Of a DNA stretch of 64,000 bases, positions 43,213 to 52,316 are shown piece after piece. Source of the DNA: Cohnella abietis (GTDB lineage Bacteria; Bacillota; Bacilli; Paenibacillales; Paenibacillaceae). The stretch lies in the NCBI RefSeq assembly GCF_004295585.1, contig NZ_AP019400.1, forward strand, positions 6,564,501-6,628,500. The letters run 5' to 3'. Position 1 is the first letter of the stretch. Each line of letters starts with the position of its first letter. Below the pieces are notes generated by a model that did not search any database, was not told the origin of the DNA, and saw only the letters and a program-made list of their open reading frames with translations. A program made the translations under genes and the position numbers.

Positions 43213-44415
43213 TCAAGGAGTTGTCGGAGTACCATCAGGCAATCTTGCGAGTGTCCATTCCGGAAGAATGTTCTCACATGGGAACTTCGCAGCTAGCTTC
43301 TCGTCGATATCGATTCCTAATCCCGGCTTGTCGTTTGGATAGACGTATCCGTTCTTAACCTCTGGGCAGCCTGGAAACACTTCTTGAATATTTTGATTAA
43401 ATCCGTTCCATTCTTGAATACCGAAATTAATGCTGCTAACATCCAAGTGTACATGAGCCGCATGCCCAACAGGTGAAGTATCACCTGGACCGTGCCAAGC
43501 CGTTCTAACCCCGAATGCGTCACAGAGAGCGGTCAATTTTCTTGTAGGAGTAATTCCTCCGATTTGGCTCACATGAATTCGAATATAATCAATCAAACGG
43601 TTAGTGATGAGCGGCATCCATTCATTCGGGTTGTTGAATAGCTCTCCCATCGCTAGAGGAATAGAAGAATGCTGACGAATCATACGGAACCATTCAATCT
43701 GCTCAGGCGGTAGCGCATCCTCTAGGAAAAATAGCTGGAAAGGCTCTAGCTGCTTGGCGAAGTTAACAGCATCTATTGGTGCCAAACGCTCATGAATGTC
43801 ATGCAACAGCTCAATATCCCAGCCTAGCTGCGCTCTAAGATGCTCGAACAAGCCCAGGATGCTCTTCATGTAGGTTTTAGGATCATAATAGGCGCCTACC
43901 GGAGCTCCTATTGGTGAAACAATGGACTGATTCTTTCCACCATACGTTCCTAGCTGACAACGAATATAGCGATACCCCTGCTCCATGAAGGCACGTGCGT
44001 TCTCCTCGACCTCCTTCACATCTCGTCCATCTGCATGGCGATACACAGCAGCGCCCTCTCTCAGCTTTCCACCGAACAGCTGATACAGCGGCATTCCTGC
44101 TATTTTCCCCTTAATGTCCCATAAAGCCATATCTACCCCAGACAGAGCATTATTCAACACAGGACCATTACGCCAATAGCTGCTAACAATCGTGGAATGC
44201 CAAATATCGTTGATGTTATGAACATCCTTACCAATCAAAAACGGTTTAATATATTGTTCGATGGCATTCTGCACCGTTAAATAACGTTGGGTAAACGTGG
44301 CACAGCCTACTCCGTAAATTTCAGGGTCTGATGTTTCTACTTTCACAACAACCAAATTAATGCCTTCTGGTGCGGTTAGAATTGTTTTTATATTACGTAT
44401 AGTTAGCTTCTCCAT
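43213..44415 (-). CDS. Mannonate dehydratase family enolase (ManD/RspA type)
   Basis: I take ATG 44415 (MEKLTIRNIKTILT), with AAGGAAGAG upstream, over a GTG two codons further up. The 400-residue protein is of the enolase superfamily: metal-binding acids are expected in ELLHDIHERL, FFLEDALPPEQ and LAMGELFNNP, and the C-terminus has AWHGPGDTSPVGHAAHVHL. This order and the phrase WDIKGKIAGMPLYQLFGG fit the ManD/RspA group, which includes D-mannonate and D-gluconate dehydratases and inactive homologues. It probably dehydrates an imported sugar acid; the kinase and aldolase steps are not encoded here. Confidence 0.85.
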   Translation of the reverse strand: MEKLTIRNIKTILTAPEGINLVVVKVETSDPEIYGVGCATFTQRYLTVQNAIEQYIKPFLIGKDVHNINDIWHSTIVSSYWRNGPVLNNALSGVDMALWDIKGKIAGMPLYQLFGGKLREGAAVYRHADGRDVKEVEENARAFMEQGYRYIRCQLGTYGGKNQSIVSPIGAPVGAYYDPKTYMKSILGLFEHLRAQLGWDIELLHDIHERLAPIDAVNFAKQLEPFQLFFLEDALPPEQIEWFRMIRQHSSIPLAMGELFNNPNEWMPLITNRLIDYIRIHVSQIGGITPTRKLTALCDAFGVRTAWHGPGDTSPVGHAAHVHLDVSSINFGIQEWNGFNQNIQEVFPGCPEVKNGYVYPNDKPGLGIDIDEKLAAKFPCENILPEWTLARLPDGTPTTP

Positions 44416-44445
44416 GTCCACTCTTCCTTATCTCTTTTTACTTTT

Positions 44446-45288
44446 CTATTGTTTTACTGCTCCAGCAGTCAGACTACTAATAAAGTACTTCTGCATAAAT
44501 AAGAATAGAACGATTAGCGGTAGGCTCGAAATAATGGATGCAGCCATCATGTCATTCCAAACGACTTTGTAGTACCCGTTTAGTTGACCTATCCCTACCG
44601 GTAGTGTCTTCAAGGTTTCCGTGGTGACAAGAATAAAGGCGAACATATACTCATTCCAGCCTATTAAGAACGAATAGATTGCTGTTGCCGCAAGACCAGG
44701 TAAAGATAAAGGCAATATGATCTGAACAAATGTACGAATTTGACTACAGCCATCGATCATAGCCGCTTCATCCAGCTCTCTAGGTATCCCTTGAAAGAAC
44801 CCTAGCATCATCCATGTACACATGGGTATCGCAAAAGCAATGTACACGACGATTAATCCCCATTGTGAATCAATAAGCCCAAATGTTTTTAATACCTTAT
44901 AGAAAGGAATTAATAGCATAATAGAAGGAAACATTTGAGTGACTAGCAGGAAAGACAGAAAAGTCCCTTTACCGCGAAATTTAAACCGGGATGCCCCATA
45001 GCCAGCAAGCGCGGAGAACACGATTGTAATTACTGTAGAAGCCACTACAACAAGTACGCTATTAAGGAAGTAATCCAAGAATGGATAGTCCTTCCAAATT
45101 CGGATAAAGGAATCAAATGTCGGGTGATCAGGAATCCACGCAGGCGGCGAAACCATTACCTCTTCATTTGATTTGAATGCAGTTGATACCATCCAGAACG
45201 TTGGAATTAATACAACAGCTGCAGCTACCGTGAGAATGGCATACATGCTTGCATTAAAGAATGAAAACCTGCGTTTAGTCGTCGCCAT
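44446..45288 (-). CDS. Carbohydrate ABC transporter permease (MalG type)
   Basis: Six hydrophobic segments in 280 residues and the coupling motif EAAMIDGCSQIRTFVQIILPLSLPG (split as EAAMIDGCSQIRTF and ILPLSLPG) define a CUT1 permease. AGGAGG precedes the ATG, which overlaps the preceding permease gene by 14 bases. Confidence 0.92.
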   Translation of the reverse strand: MATTKRRFSFFNASMYAILTVAAAVVLIPTFWMVSTAFKSNEEVMVSPPAWIPDHPTFDSFIRIWKDYPFLDYFLNSVLVVVASTVITIVFSALAGYGASRFKFRGKGTFLSFLLVTQMFPSIMLLIPFYKVLKTFGLIDSQWGLIVVYIAFAIPMCTWMMLGFFQGIPRELDEAAMIDGCSQIRTFVQIILPLSLPGLAATAIYSFLIGWNEYMFAFILVTTETLKTLPVGIGQLNGYYKVVWNDMMAASIISSLPLIVLFLFMQKYFISSLTAGAVKQ

Positions 45289-46147
45289 TGCCTAACAACC
45301 TCCTATAGCCATATCCCATTAACCAGCATACAAAGAAGACCAAAATAGCCATCGCTGATGCCTTACCGAAATTAAAGAATTCGAACGCTTGCTTGAAGAT
45401 GTCGATACTGACCACGTTCGTTGCATTTCCTGGTCCACCTTGTGTCAGAATCCAGATCATCGTAAAGTGCTTAAACCACCATACTGTATCCAATATTATG
45501 GTTACTAGCAGGACTGGCATTAATGCAGGCAGTGTGACGAAACGAAACGCTTTGTTGCGATTACATCCATCAATCTTAGCGGCTTCATACACATCCTCAG
45601 ATATGCTTTGCAAGCCAGCTAGTATGAGCATCATTACCATCGGGAATCCCTTCCAGATGGATACTACGATAACGGCAACAAAAGCCGTTTTCTCATCCCC
45701 AAGCCATGAAACAGGATCATCGATAATTCCCCAACCCATGAGTACTGAGTTAAATAAGCCGTATAAAGGATTAAATAGCCACTTCCATAGCAATCCAACA
45801 ACGACTTCAGGGAATAACCAGGGAAGAATCAAGATAACACGGAATACGGTAATACCCTTTAGCTTCATATTCAAGATCAGGGATAAACCTAATCCGATAA
45901 CGAAGTGTCCAGCCACTACCCACACCGTATAGTGCAGCGTAAGAATAATACGACTCAAAAACTCAGTGTTCGAAAATATTTCTTTGTAATACCTAAACCC
46001 TTCGAAATTCCACTTGGTAATGAGATTGGTATCAAAAAAACTAATATACGCCCCGTATATTAACGGATACGTAATCAACACTAGCAAGGTAAGAACGGCC
46101 GGTAAAATAAACCAAATTCCTTTGAAGCCGCTTTTGGACGATAGCAT
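45275..46147 (-). CDS. Carbohydrate ABC transporter permease (MalF type)
   Basis: The 290-residue protein has six membrane segments and the EAA-type loop YEAAKIDGCNRNKAFRFVTLP. GGGGGAC precedes the ATG. It follows the binding-protein gene through a stem-loop. Confidence 0.92.
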   Translation of the reverse strand: MLSSKSGFKGIWFILPAVLTLLVLITYPLIYGAYISFFDTNLITKWNFEGFRYYKEIFSNTEFLSRIILTLHYTVWVVAGHFVIGLGLSLILNMKLKGITVFRVILILPWLFPEVVVGLLWKWLFNPLYGLFNSVLMGWGIIDDPVSWLGDEKTAFVAVIVVSIWKGFPMVMMLILAGLQSISEDVYEAAKIDGCNRNKAFRFVTLPALMPVLLVTIILDTVWWFKHFTMIWILTQGGPGNATNVVSIDIFKQAFEFFNFGKASAMAILVFFVCWLMGYGYRRLLGNGDD

Positions 46148-46170
46148 AATTTGTCCCCCATCGTAATATG

Positions 46171-46209
46171 AAGGTCAAAGGGAGCATGAGGCCCCCTTAT
46201 CCTGACCTT
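46171..46209 (-). other. Stem-loop between the sugar-binding and permease genes
   Basis: AAGGTCA pairs with TGACCTT around AGGG/CCCT, in a 73-base gap; probably an mRNA stabiliser that raises binding-protein levels. Confidence 0.55.
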
Positions 46210-46220
46210 AACTTGAGCAC

Positions 46221-47534
46221 TTATTTGTTGTTCTTAATCACTTCATTCGCACGATTGGTCGCTCTCTTCGTAGCCTGTTCTACGCTTTGATTACCAGCAA
46301 TCATAGATTGATAAGCCTCGGCAATAATATCTTGGAATTGCGAGTATTGATCGAAAGCAGGTATGGAGAATGCATATTCAAGCGCTTTCACAAACCCTGC
46401 ATATTCAGGTGTAGACATCTGTTGCTGCTTGCCCACTTCAATGGTAGTAGGAAGACGACCGCTAACAGTATTCCATGCCAATGCATTTTCAGGATTCACC
46501 ATAAACTTGAGGTAGTCAGCTACAACTTCTTTGTGCTGGCTCGTTTCAGCGATTGAATAGCCTAGAACTCCAAAGGTTGCTGTATGCTTTACTTTCATCG
46601 GAATAGGTGTACTGTAAAGCTTTCCTTTGAGGTCTGGGTTTTGGCTAATAATATTTCCAAGTGCATTCGGACCTGTGAGCATCATAGCTACCTTGCCAGT
46701 CGCCATTAAGCTTGCTGCTTCAGGGAATCCTGTTTCAGTCACTCCCGGTGGAACGACTCCGTGTTTGTTATTCAAATCCACATAAAATTGAAATGCTTCT
46801 TTAGCTTCAGGAGTATCTAGCTGTGTGATCCATTTGCCACTATCATCTTTCTTCAATTCATCTACACCATACGAACGCAACACAGTCATAAAGCGGTCAG
46901 CACCGGAGCCATTACGTGTTCCGATCATTCCGAATCCCCATTGATCTGCTTTGCCATCTCCATTAGTATCCTTCGTCAGCTTCTTCGCGGCATCCAAGAA
47001 CTCATCCCAGTTCTCAGGAGCCTTCAGCCCTTCAGCTTCGAACCAATCTCCGCGATAGACAAGAGCCATTGGAGCTGCAGTCCATGGTAATAATTGTAGC
47101 TTGCCATCTACGCTTGATTCCTCGAGAATGTTAGGATAGAACGCTTTTAAATAATCTTCGCCAAGCAGCTTCGTTAAATCTGTTGTGATGTTCATTCCAT
47201 ATGCAGTACGAATAAATTGCGGTGTATTCGTGAATGCATCCGGCAAGTCACCTGCTGTTGCCATTGCGGTAACCTTCTTATACAGATCGTTCATTGGTAC
47301 TCCAATAAATTCAATCTTCACTTCAGGATGCAGCTTCATATAACGTTCTGCCATCTCAAGCTCAGCTGGACCATCCGGATTTTCTGTCTGTGACACCGAC
47401 ATGATCTTAATCGTAACCTGCTTAGCTCCTTCGGCATCGTTACTCTTTGTCTCTTTGTTACTACCGCACGCCGTAAGCGTCAATCCCATAATAGCTAGAA
47501 TAGAAATCCAACTGCCAAGCTTTTTTACCTTCAT
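46221..47534 (-). CDS. Extracellular sugar-binding lipoprotein
   Basis: A signal peptide ends in the lipobox LTACGS; the mature 415-residue part has the family-1 solute-binding pattern (VTAMATAGDLPDAFTNTPQF and AASLMATGKVAMMLTGPNAL). It delivers a sugar or sugar acid to the two permeases. No ATPase is encoded, so a shared MsmX-like ATPase is expected. AGGAGG precedes the ATG. Confidence 0.92.
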   Translation of the reverse strand: MKVKKLGSWISILAIMGLTLTACGSNKETKSNDAEGAKQVTIKIMSVSQTENPDGPAELEMAERYMKLHPEVKIEFIGVPMNDLYKKVTAMATAGDLPDAFTNTPQFIRTAYGMNITTDLTKLLGEDYLKAFYPNILEESSVDGKLQLLPWTAAPMALVYRGDWFEAEGLKAPENWDEFLDAAKKLTKDTNGDGKADQWGFGMIGTRNGSGADRFMTVLRSYGVDELKKDDSGKWITQLDTPEAKEAFQFYVDLNNKHGVVPPGVTETGFPEAASLMATGKVAMMLTGPNALGNIISQNPDLKGKLYSTPIPMKVKHTATFGVLGYSIAETSQHKEVVADYLKFMVNPENALAWNTVSGRLPTTIEVGKQQQMSTPEYAGFVKALEYAFSIPAFDQYSQFQDIIAEAYQSMIAGNQSVEQATKRATNRANEVIKNNK

Positions 47535-47643
47535 TCCTGTGACCTCCTGTAGTTGTACTTATATATTGTTTGTCCGACCAGATAGTGGGTCTAGGTTGGG
47601 ACAAGAACAATTTTAGTGAAAATCCATAAATAACATATCAGAC

Positions 47644-47654
47644 GTCATACAAGT
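47644..47654. promoter_or_regulatory. Candidate GntR operator upstream of the sugar operon
   Basis: GTCATACAAGT, identical to the site upstream of the GntR gene; about 110 bases before the binding-protein ATG. Confidence 0.55.
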
Positions 47655-47681
47655 TAATAGAAAAAAAAGCAATAATACAAA

Positions 47682-48404
47682 TTACCCTTTTTTCTCCGTT
47701 TGATTTTGCAGTCGCTGAATCGTTAGGGCAGTAACATTATTAGCCCCTTCGCGAACTAAACGTTTAACAGCATCAATATCTCTACATTTAATCGCTTCCA
47801 ATTGCTTCGTATGTCCTGATAAGCTATCTTCCATATCAGCTAGAACTCTGTTTAATTCTTTAAGGTGATAATAATAGACGTTCTTAATACGGTCTATGAT
47901 CTGAACAAATACTTCATTCTTGGAAGCCTTTACAATTGCAAAGTGAAATTGATAATCGGCCATTGAATATTTCTTATAATCATGTTGTTGGGCTATCATC
48001 TCGTTAAGCGCTTTCTCAATGGCTAAAATATCATCCTCATCCGCACGAAGAACAGCCAATTCAATACACTTTGTCTCAATCAATTCACGAAACTCCATGA
48101 CGTCCAGAAATTCTTTTTCACTTAAATTCATGATTGGAGCAGTCCTCTGGATATCGAAGCTTGTGGCACTATCAGACACGAAAGATCCTTTACCATGACG
48201 TGTAGTAATAAGCCCCAGATCTCGAAGCTTCTGCACTGCACTGCGTATGCTTACTCTGCTAACATTAAAGAGACCGCACAATTCATTTTCTGAGGGAATC
48301 TTCTCCCCAGCTTTCCAAGTCTGATTAACAATCCTAGCCTTGATTTGTTCAAAGACGTCATCGACTATGTTTTTTTTCTCTATCGCTTTGAAACCGCTCT
48401 CCAT
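47682..48404 (-). CDS. GntR-family regulator of the sugar-acid operon (FadR subfamily)
   Basis: ATG 48404 (MESGFKAIEKKNIVDDVF) follows AGGTGGTGG by 9 bases; the longer frame has 25 extra residues without an SD. The HTH is IPSENELCGLFNVSRVSIRSAVQKLRDLG (split around SENELC and VSIRSAV) with a GKGSFV wing, and a helical FCD ligand domain follows. The gene is 148 bases upstream of the binding-protein gene, in the same direction, and both carry the same 11-base motif. Confidence 0.88.
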   Translation of the reverse strand: MESGFKAIEKKNIVDDVFEQIKARIVNQTWKAGEKIPSENELCGLFNVSRVSIRSAVQKLRDLGLITTRHGKGSFVSDSATSFDIQRTAPIMNLSEKEFLDVMEFRELIETKCIELAVLRADEDDILAIEKALNEMIAQQHDYKKYSMADYQFHFAIVKASKNEVFVQIIDRIKNVYYYHLKELNRVLADMEDSLSGHTKQLEAIKCRDIDAVKRLVREGANNVTALTIQRLQNQTEKKG

Positions 48405-48429
48405 AACCGATCGCCACCACCTATAACAT

Positions 48430-48440
48430 GTCATACAAGT
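48430..48440. promoter_or_regulatory. Candidate GntR operator upstream of the GntR gene
   Basis: GTCATACAAGT, preceded by TATAACAT, so that TATAACATGTCATA is an imperfect palindrome; 26 bases before the ATG. Autoregulation is suggested. Confidence 0.55.
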
Positions 48441-48505
48441 CGATGGGTTAATAATAGTGCTTTTCACTTTCTCCGTCAATACCCATTTTCTAATAGTCGC
48501 TGATC

Positions 48506-48874
48506 TTATGGTTTATTGTTCAATATATTGTCCTCTAAGACAGCAAATTTATCTCCGTACTCTTTAATAATATGATTGTCACCCCAAGCACAGAGAGAAT
48601 CTAATATCGATTTCAAGCTCCATCCATACTCGCTAAGCTCATATTCTACCTTTGGAGGAACCTGATTGTAGCTCTTCCGAGTCACTATGCCATCCTGCTC
48701 TAATTCTCTAAGCTGTTGGGTCAGCATTTTTTGAGTAATATTAGGCATAAGACGCTTAAAATCACTTGTTCGTTTCTTACCATGCGTGAGATGACAAAGA
48801 ATGACACACTTCCACTTTCCCCCGATTACCTCTAAGGTCGCTTCCACTGAAATATTATATTTTTTCTTTATCAA
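48506..48874 (-). CDS. HxlR-family regulator
   Basis: The 122-residue protein starts at TTG 48874 with AGGAGGAC upstream. EVIGGKWKCVILCHLTHGKKR, MPNITQKMLTQQLRELEQDG and VPPKVEYELSEYGWSL are the family pattern. Divergent from the MFS gene by about 137 bases; probable regulator of the MFS/reductase pair. Confidence 0.9.
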   Translation of the reverse strand: MIKKKYNISVEATLEVIGGKWKCVILCHLTHGKKRTSDFKRLMPNITQKMLTQQLRELEQDGIVTRKSYNQVPPKVEYELSEYGWSLKSILDSLCAWGDNHIIKEYGDKFAVLEDNILNNKP

Positions 48875-49011
48875 AGCTAGTCCTCCTAAATGGATGAGTA
48901 AGGGTACTTTTTAGTACCTATATCACTTCAAAGTGCGTACTGTTTATTTGTTATTAAATAACTCATACTAACATTTGCCGGCCGGTAATGACTACACAGG
49001 AGACAAACAAA

Positions 49012-50220
49012 ATGACATTGCAATCAAAGAGAAGCACGCTGGCTCTCCTTGCTCTAGCCATAAGCGCCTTTGCTATTGGAACAACAGAGTTCATCAGTGT
49101 AGGGCTGCTCCCCCTCATCTCTGAAGACTTGAATATATCTGTTACTACTTCTGCATTAACCGTTACTTTGTATGCTCTAGGGGTAACCTTCGGAGCGCCA
49201 ATACTAACATCTTTGACCACTAGCGTTCCACGCAAAACATTGCTGTTTTGGATTATGATTGTGTTTATAATAGGCAATAGTCTTGCTGCCACTGCGGGCG
49301 GAGTAGGCATTCTCCTGGCGGCTCGTGTCATCTCAGCACTGTCACACGGAGTATTTATGTCCATTGGCTCTACTATTGCGGCCGACCTCGTCCCTGAGAA
49401 CCGCCGAGCTAGTGCCATAGCTATTATGTTTTCCGGACTTACGGTTGCCACGGTTACTGGAGTACCTTTGGGTACTTTTATCGGGCAGCATATGGGATGG
49501 CGAGCTGCTTTTATCGGAATTGTAGTCATCGGTATAATAGCATTCATAGCCAACATGGTGCTAATTCCTTCTGATTTGCGTAAAGGTACCAAAACACCAT
49601 TGCGAGATCAGCTTAAAATTGTAGCTAATGGACGATTGCTGCTTGCATTTGCTATTACAGCTATAGGCTACGGGGGTACTTTTGTCGTCTTTACCTATTT
49701 ATCCCCGTTGCTTCACGAAATAACCGGATTTAAAGAAAGCACGGTAGCAGTCATTCTTCTCGTCTATGGGATTGCCATTGCAATTGGTAATGTTATTGGA
49801 GGAAAAGCCGCTAACCGTAAGCCTGTATCTGCATTGCTCTACATGTTTGTGCTACAATCTATTGTACTTCTTATTCTAACATTCACTATCCCATTTAAGG
49901 CTGCAGGTCTGATTACCATTTTCTTTATGGGTTTATTAGCTTTTATGAATGTTCCAGGATTACAAGTATATGTGGTGATGTTGGCTGAACGTTATACGCC
50001 GAAATCGGTAGATGTAGCTTCTGCTTTCAATATTGCCGCATTTAATGCCGGAATTGCGATTGGGGCATACTTGGGTGGTGTGGTTACTGACTCCATGGGA
50101 CTTATTCATACAGCATGGGTGGGATCATTAATGGTTCTCGCAGCCGTAGCCTTAACCGCTTGGGCTCGCGCTTTGGAAAGAAAAGATGAGACAAAGCTTA
50201 CACATAAGCCATCTTATTGA
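49012..50220 (+). CDS. MFS transporter, DHA1 (AraJ/YdhP-like)
   Basis: ATG 49012 (MTLQSKRSTLALL) follows CAGGAG by 9 bases. The 402-residue protein has 12 hydrophobic segments, FAIGTTEFISVGLLP in the first and GVPLGTFIGQHMGWR, as in the arabinose-efflux-like DHA1 permeases. Probable drug or sugar exporter; cotranscribed with the reductase gene. Confidence 0.9.
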   Translation: MTLQSKRSTLALLALAISAFAIGTTEFISVGLLPLISEDLNISVTTSALTVTLYALGVTFGAPILTSLTTSVPRKTLLFWIMIVFIIGNSLAATAGGVGILLAARVISALSHGVFMSIGSTIAADLVPENRRASAIAIMFSGLTVATVTGVPLGTFIGQHMGWRAAFIGIVVIGIIAFIANMVLIPSDLRKGTKTPLRDQLKIVANGRLLLAFAITAIGYGGTFVVFTYLSPLLHEITGFKESTVAVILLVYGIAIAIGNVIGGKAANRKPVSALLYMFVLQSIVLLILTFTIPFKAAGLITIFFMGLLAFMNVPGLQVYVVMLAERYTPKSVDVASAFNIAAFNAGIAIGAYLGGVVTDSMGLIHTAWVGSLMVLAAVALTAWARALERKDETKLTHKPSY

Positions 50221-50257
50221 TGAGCTAATTTCAACAACATTCAGGAGGTTTTATTCT

Positions 50258-51103
50258 ATGGTCGCCAAAAATCTGCAGGATACAACAACACTACACAACG
50301 GTATTGCAATGCCTTGGTTTGGGCTCGGAGTTTTCAAAGCAGAGGAAGGCGCTGAATTAGTCCAAGCTGTAAAATCAGCAATTAAACATGGATATCGCAG
50401 CATCGACACAGCCGCTATTTATCAGAATGAAAAAAGCGTCGGACAAGGAATCCGAGAAGCTATTGTAGATACCCAAATTTCTAGAGAAGACCTCTTTATT
50501 ACTTCAAAGGTTTGGAATGCTGATCTCGGGTATGAATCCACGCTGGCAGCCTACGAAACAAGCTTGAATAAGCTAGGCTTGGAGTATCTTGATTTATACC
50601 TTATTCACTGGCCTGTAAAGGGTAAGTATAAAGAAGCGTGGAGAGCCTTGGAAACCCTATATAAAGCTGGGCGCGTTAAGGCAATTGGGGTAAGTAACTT
50701 CCACATTCATCATATTGAAGACCTTATGGAAAGTGCCACAATTAAACCAATGGTAGACCAAGTGGAGTTCCATCCTCAGTTATCCCAGCAGGAGCTAGTA
50801 AAATATTGCAAGGAACACGAAATACAATTCGAAGCGTGGTCTCCATTAATGCAAGGTAAGCTGCTGGATAATCCTGTCTTACAAGAAATCGCTGGTCAGC
50901 ATAACAAGTCGATTGCTCAGATTATTCTGCGTTGGGATTTACAGCACGGCATTGTTACGATTCCGAAATCAACCAAAGAGCATCGCATTATTGAAAACTC
51001 AGACATATTTGATTTTGAATTATCAGCTGAAAATATGGCACGGATCGATGCCCTGAACAAGAATCTTCGTGTCGGTCCAGATCCGGATAACTTTAATTTT
51101 TAA
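50258..51103 (+). CDS. Aldo/keto reductase (YtbE/YvgN-like)
   Basis: ATG 50258 (MVAKNLQDTTTL) with AGGAGG upstream; the longer frame would overlap the MFS gene. The tetrad is Asp50, Tyr55, Lys84 and His117 in SIDTAAIY, ITSKVWN and LYLIHWP; the C-terminal IPKSTKEHRIIEN binds NADPH. Members reduce methylglyoxal and other aldehydes. The pairing with an HxlR regulator fits a carbonyl-stress response. Confidence 0.9.
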   Translation: MVAKNLQDTTTLHNGIAMPWFGLGVFKAEEGAELVQAVKSAIKHGYRSIDTAAIYQNEKSVGQGIREAIVDTQISREDLFITSKVWNADLGYESTLAAYETSLNKLGLEYLDLYLIHWPVKGKYKEAWRALETLYKAGRVKAIGVSNFHIHHIEDLMESATIKPMVDQVEFHPQLSQQELVKYCKEHEIQFEAWSPLMQGKLLDNPVLQEIAGQHNKSIAQIILRWDLQHGIVTIPKSTKEHRIIENSDIFDFELSAENMARIDALNKNLRVGPDPDNFNF

Positions 51104-51138
51104 TGTTTTGTGTAGGAATAAAGTTAAGCTAAACACGA

Positions 51139-51172
51139 AGAGCCCTTTCCTGATCATTAGGAGGGGCTCTTC
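51139..51172. terminator. Bidirectional terminator
   Basis: AAGAGCCC and GGGGCTCTT pair with an A-T rich interior, between the convergent reductase and response-regulator genes. Confidence 0.8.
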
Positions 51173-51173
51173 T

Positions 51174-52316
51174 CTATGAATCCAGCTCTGTTAGTAATTC
51201 TCGGTACAAGGTAGTCGTTGCAAAAGAGGGGCTTACCCCCATTTCCTGATGTAGCGTTTCAGTAAATCTCATATAAAGCTGAGTTAGAGCTTCTTTATTC
51301 TTCTGTGCCGCATAGGCCATCATAAGTAGCTCGATGGATTGTTCGTCTAGCTCGTTACGAGCAATGAGCCTCAGTAATAGTAGGATAGCACCGGACGTAT
51401 CCCCTCTATTTAACAAAGCGCTGCACAATTGTTGGGTCAATGACGTGTACATTAGTGAAAATCGCTCCACCTCGCTCCAAGCCCAAGGAAAGGCGCGATC
51501 TCCGAATAAGTCTCCTTTATACAGCTGCTCTAGCTTGATTGCCTCTTCAATATTCGTATCATCAATGGCATCCATATTTCTATAGCCCTCTTCAAAGCTT
51601 ATTATATCCACATTCGCATCATTAAGGTTTAGCGCATAATGGTTACTGTCAGAGTACAGACTCTCCTTGAGTCCATACATTTCCAATATTTTGCGTATCT
51701 TATAGACTGTCGTGTTTAAGTAGATCTCGGCGTTCTTCTGAGGCATTCCGGCAAAAATATCTTCAATCAGTCTTGCTCTAGATACAAGTCTCCCTTGATG
51801 TATGAGTAGGTATCCGAAGAGCTCCGCACTTTTTTTGGAATTCCACTTAGCCACTGCAGCCCGTTCGCTTCGAATCTCGACTCCGCCTAGACAATTAATG
51901 ATGACATCATGGACAGTAGACGAGGAAGCTTTCTCAACTAATACCATTTCCGTTGGCTTAACAGACAATTGTGCTCTTTGGACAGTCTTGTGAATTCTAG
52001 CTTGCTCAACAGGCTTCAAAATATAGTCAAAGGCATAGACATCAAATGCAGATAATGCATATTCTTTATGAGACGTCACGAATACAAGCTTCGTCTGCTT
52101 GCCGTTCTCTCTTAACCGTCTAGCAAAATCAATACCATTCTCCCTTGGCATACTAATATCTAAAAATGCTAAGTCCACCTCATGCTCATCCAGAAAGGTC
52201 ATTGCTGAAGTCGTCTCATGGAAGCTTCCAACAATTTCGACACCAACTATTTTAGCGAGCATTCGCCTCATAATTAAATGCATAGCATTTTCATCATCCA
52301 TAATAATTACCTTCAC
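51174..52316 (-). CDS. Response regulator with BTAD (SARP-like) output domain
   Basis: The 380-residue protein has a CheY-like receiver (about 1-120, phospho-Asp53 in AFLDISMPRENG, and the Tyr-Asp-Tyr-like DYILKP), then an OmpR-type winged helix (about 150-240, with WNSKKSAELFGYLL and NTTVYKIRKILE) and a C-terminal bacterial transcriptional-activator (BTAD) TPR-like domain. It starts at GTG 52316 with AAGGAGGAG, overlapping the kinase's last codon by 4 bases. It is the partner of that kinase. Confidence 0.88.
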   Translation of the reverse strand: MKVIIMDDENAMHLIMRRMLAKIVGVEIVGSFHETTSAMTFLDEHEVDLAFLDISMPRENGIDFARRLRENGKQTKLVFVTSHKEYALSAFDVYAFDYILKPVEQARIHKTVQRAQLSVKPTEMVLVEKASSSTVHDVIINCLGGVEIRSERAAVAKWNSKKSAELFGYLLIHQGRLVSRARLIEDIFAGMPQKNAEIYLNTTVYKIRKILEMYGLKESLYSDSNHYALNLNDANVDIISFEEGYRNMDAIDDTNIEEAIKLEQLYKGDLFGDRAFPWAWSEVERFSLMYTSLTQQLCSALLNRGDTSGAILLLLRLIARNELDEQSIELLMMAYAAQKNKEALTQLYMRFTETLHQEMGVSPSFATTTLYRELLTELDS

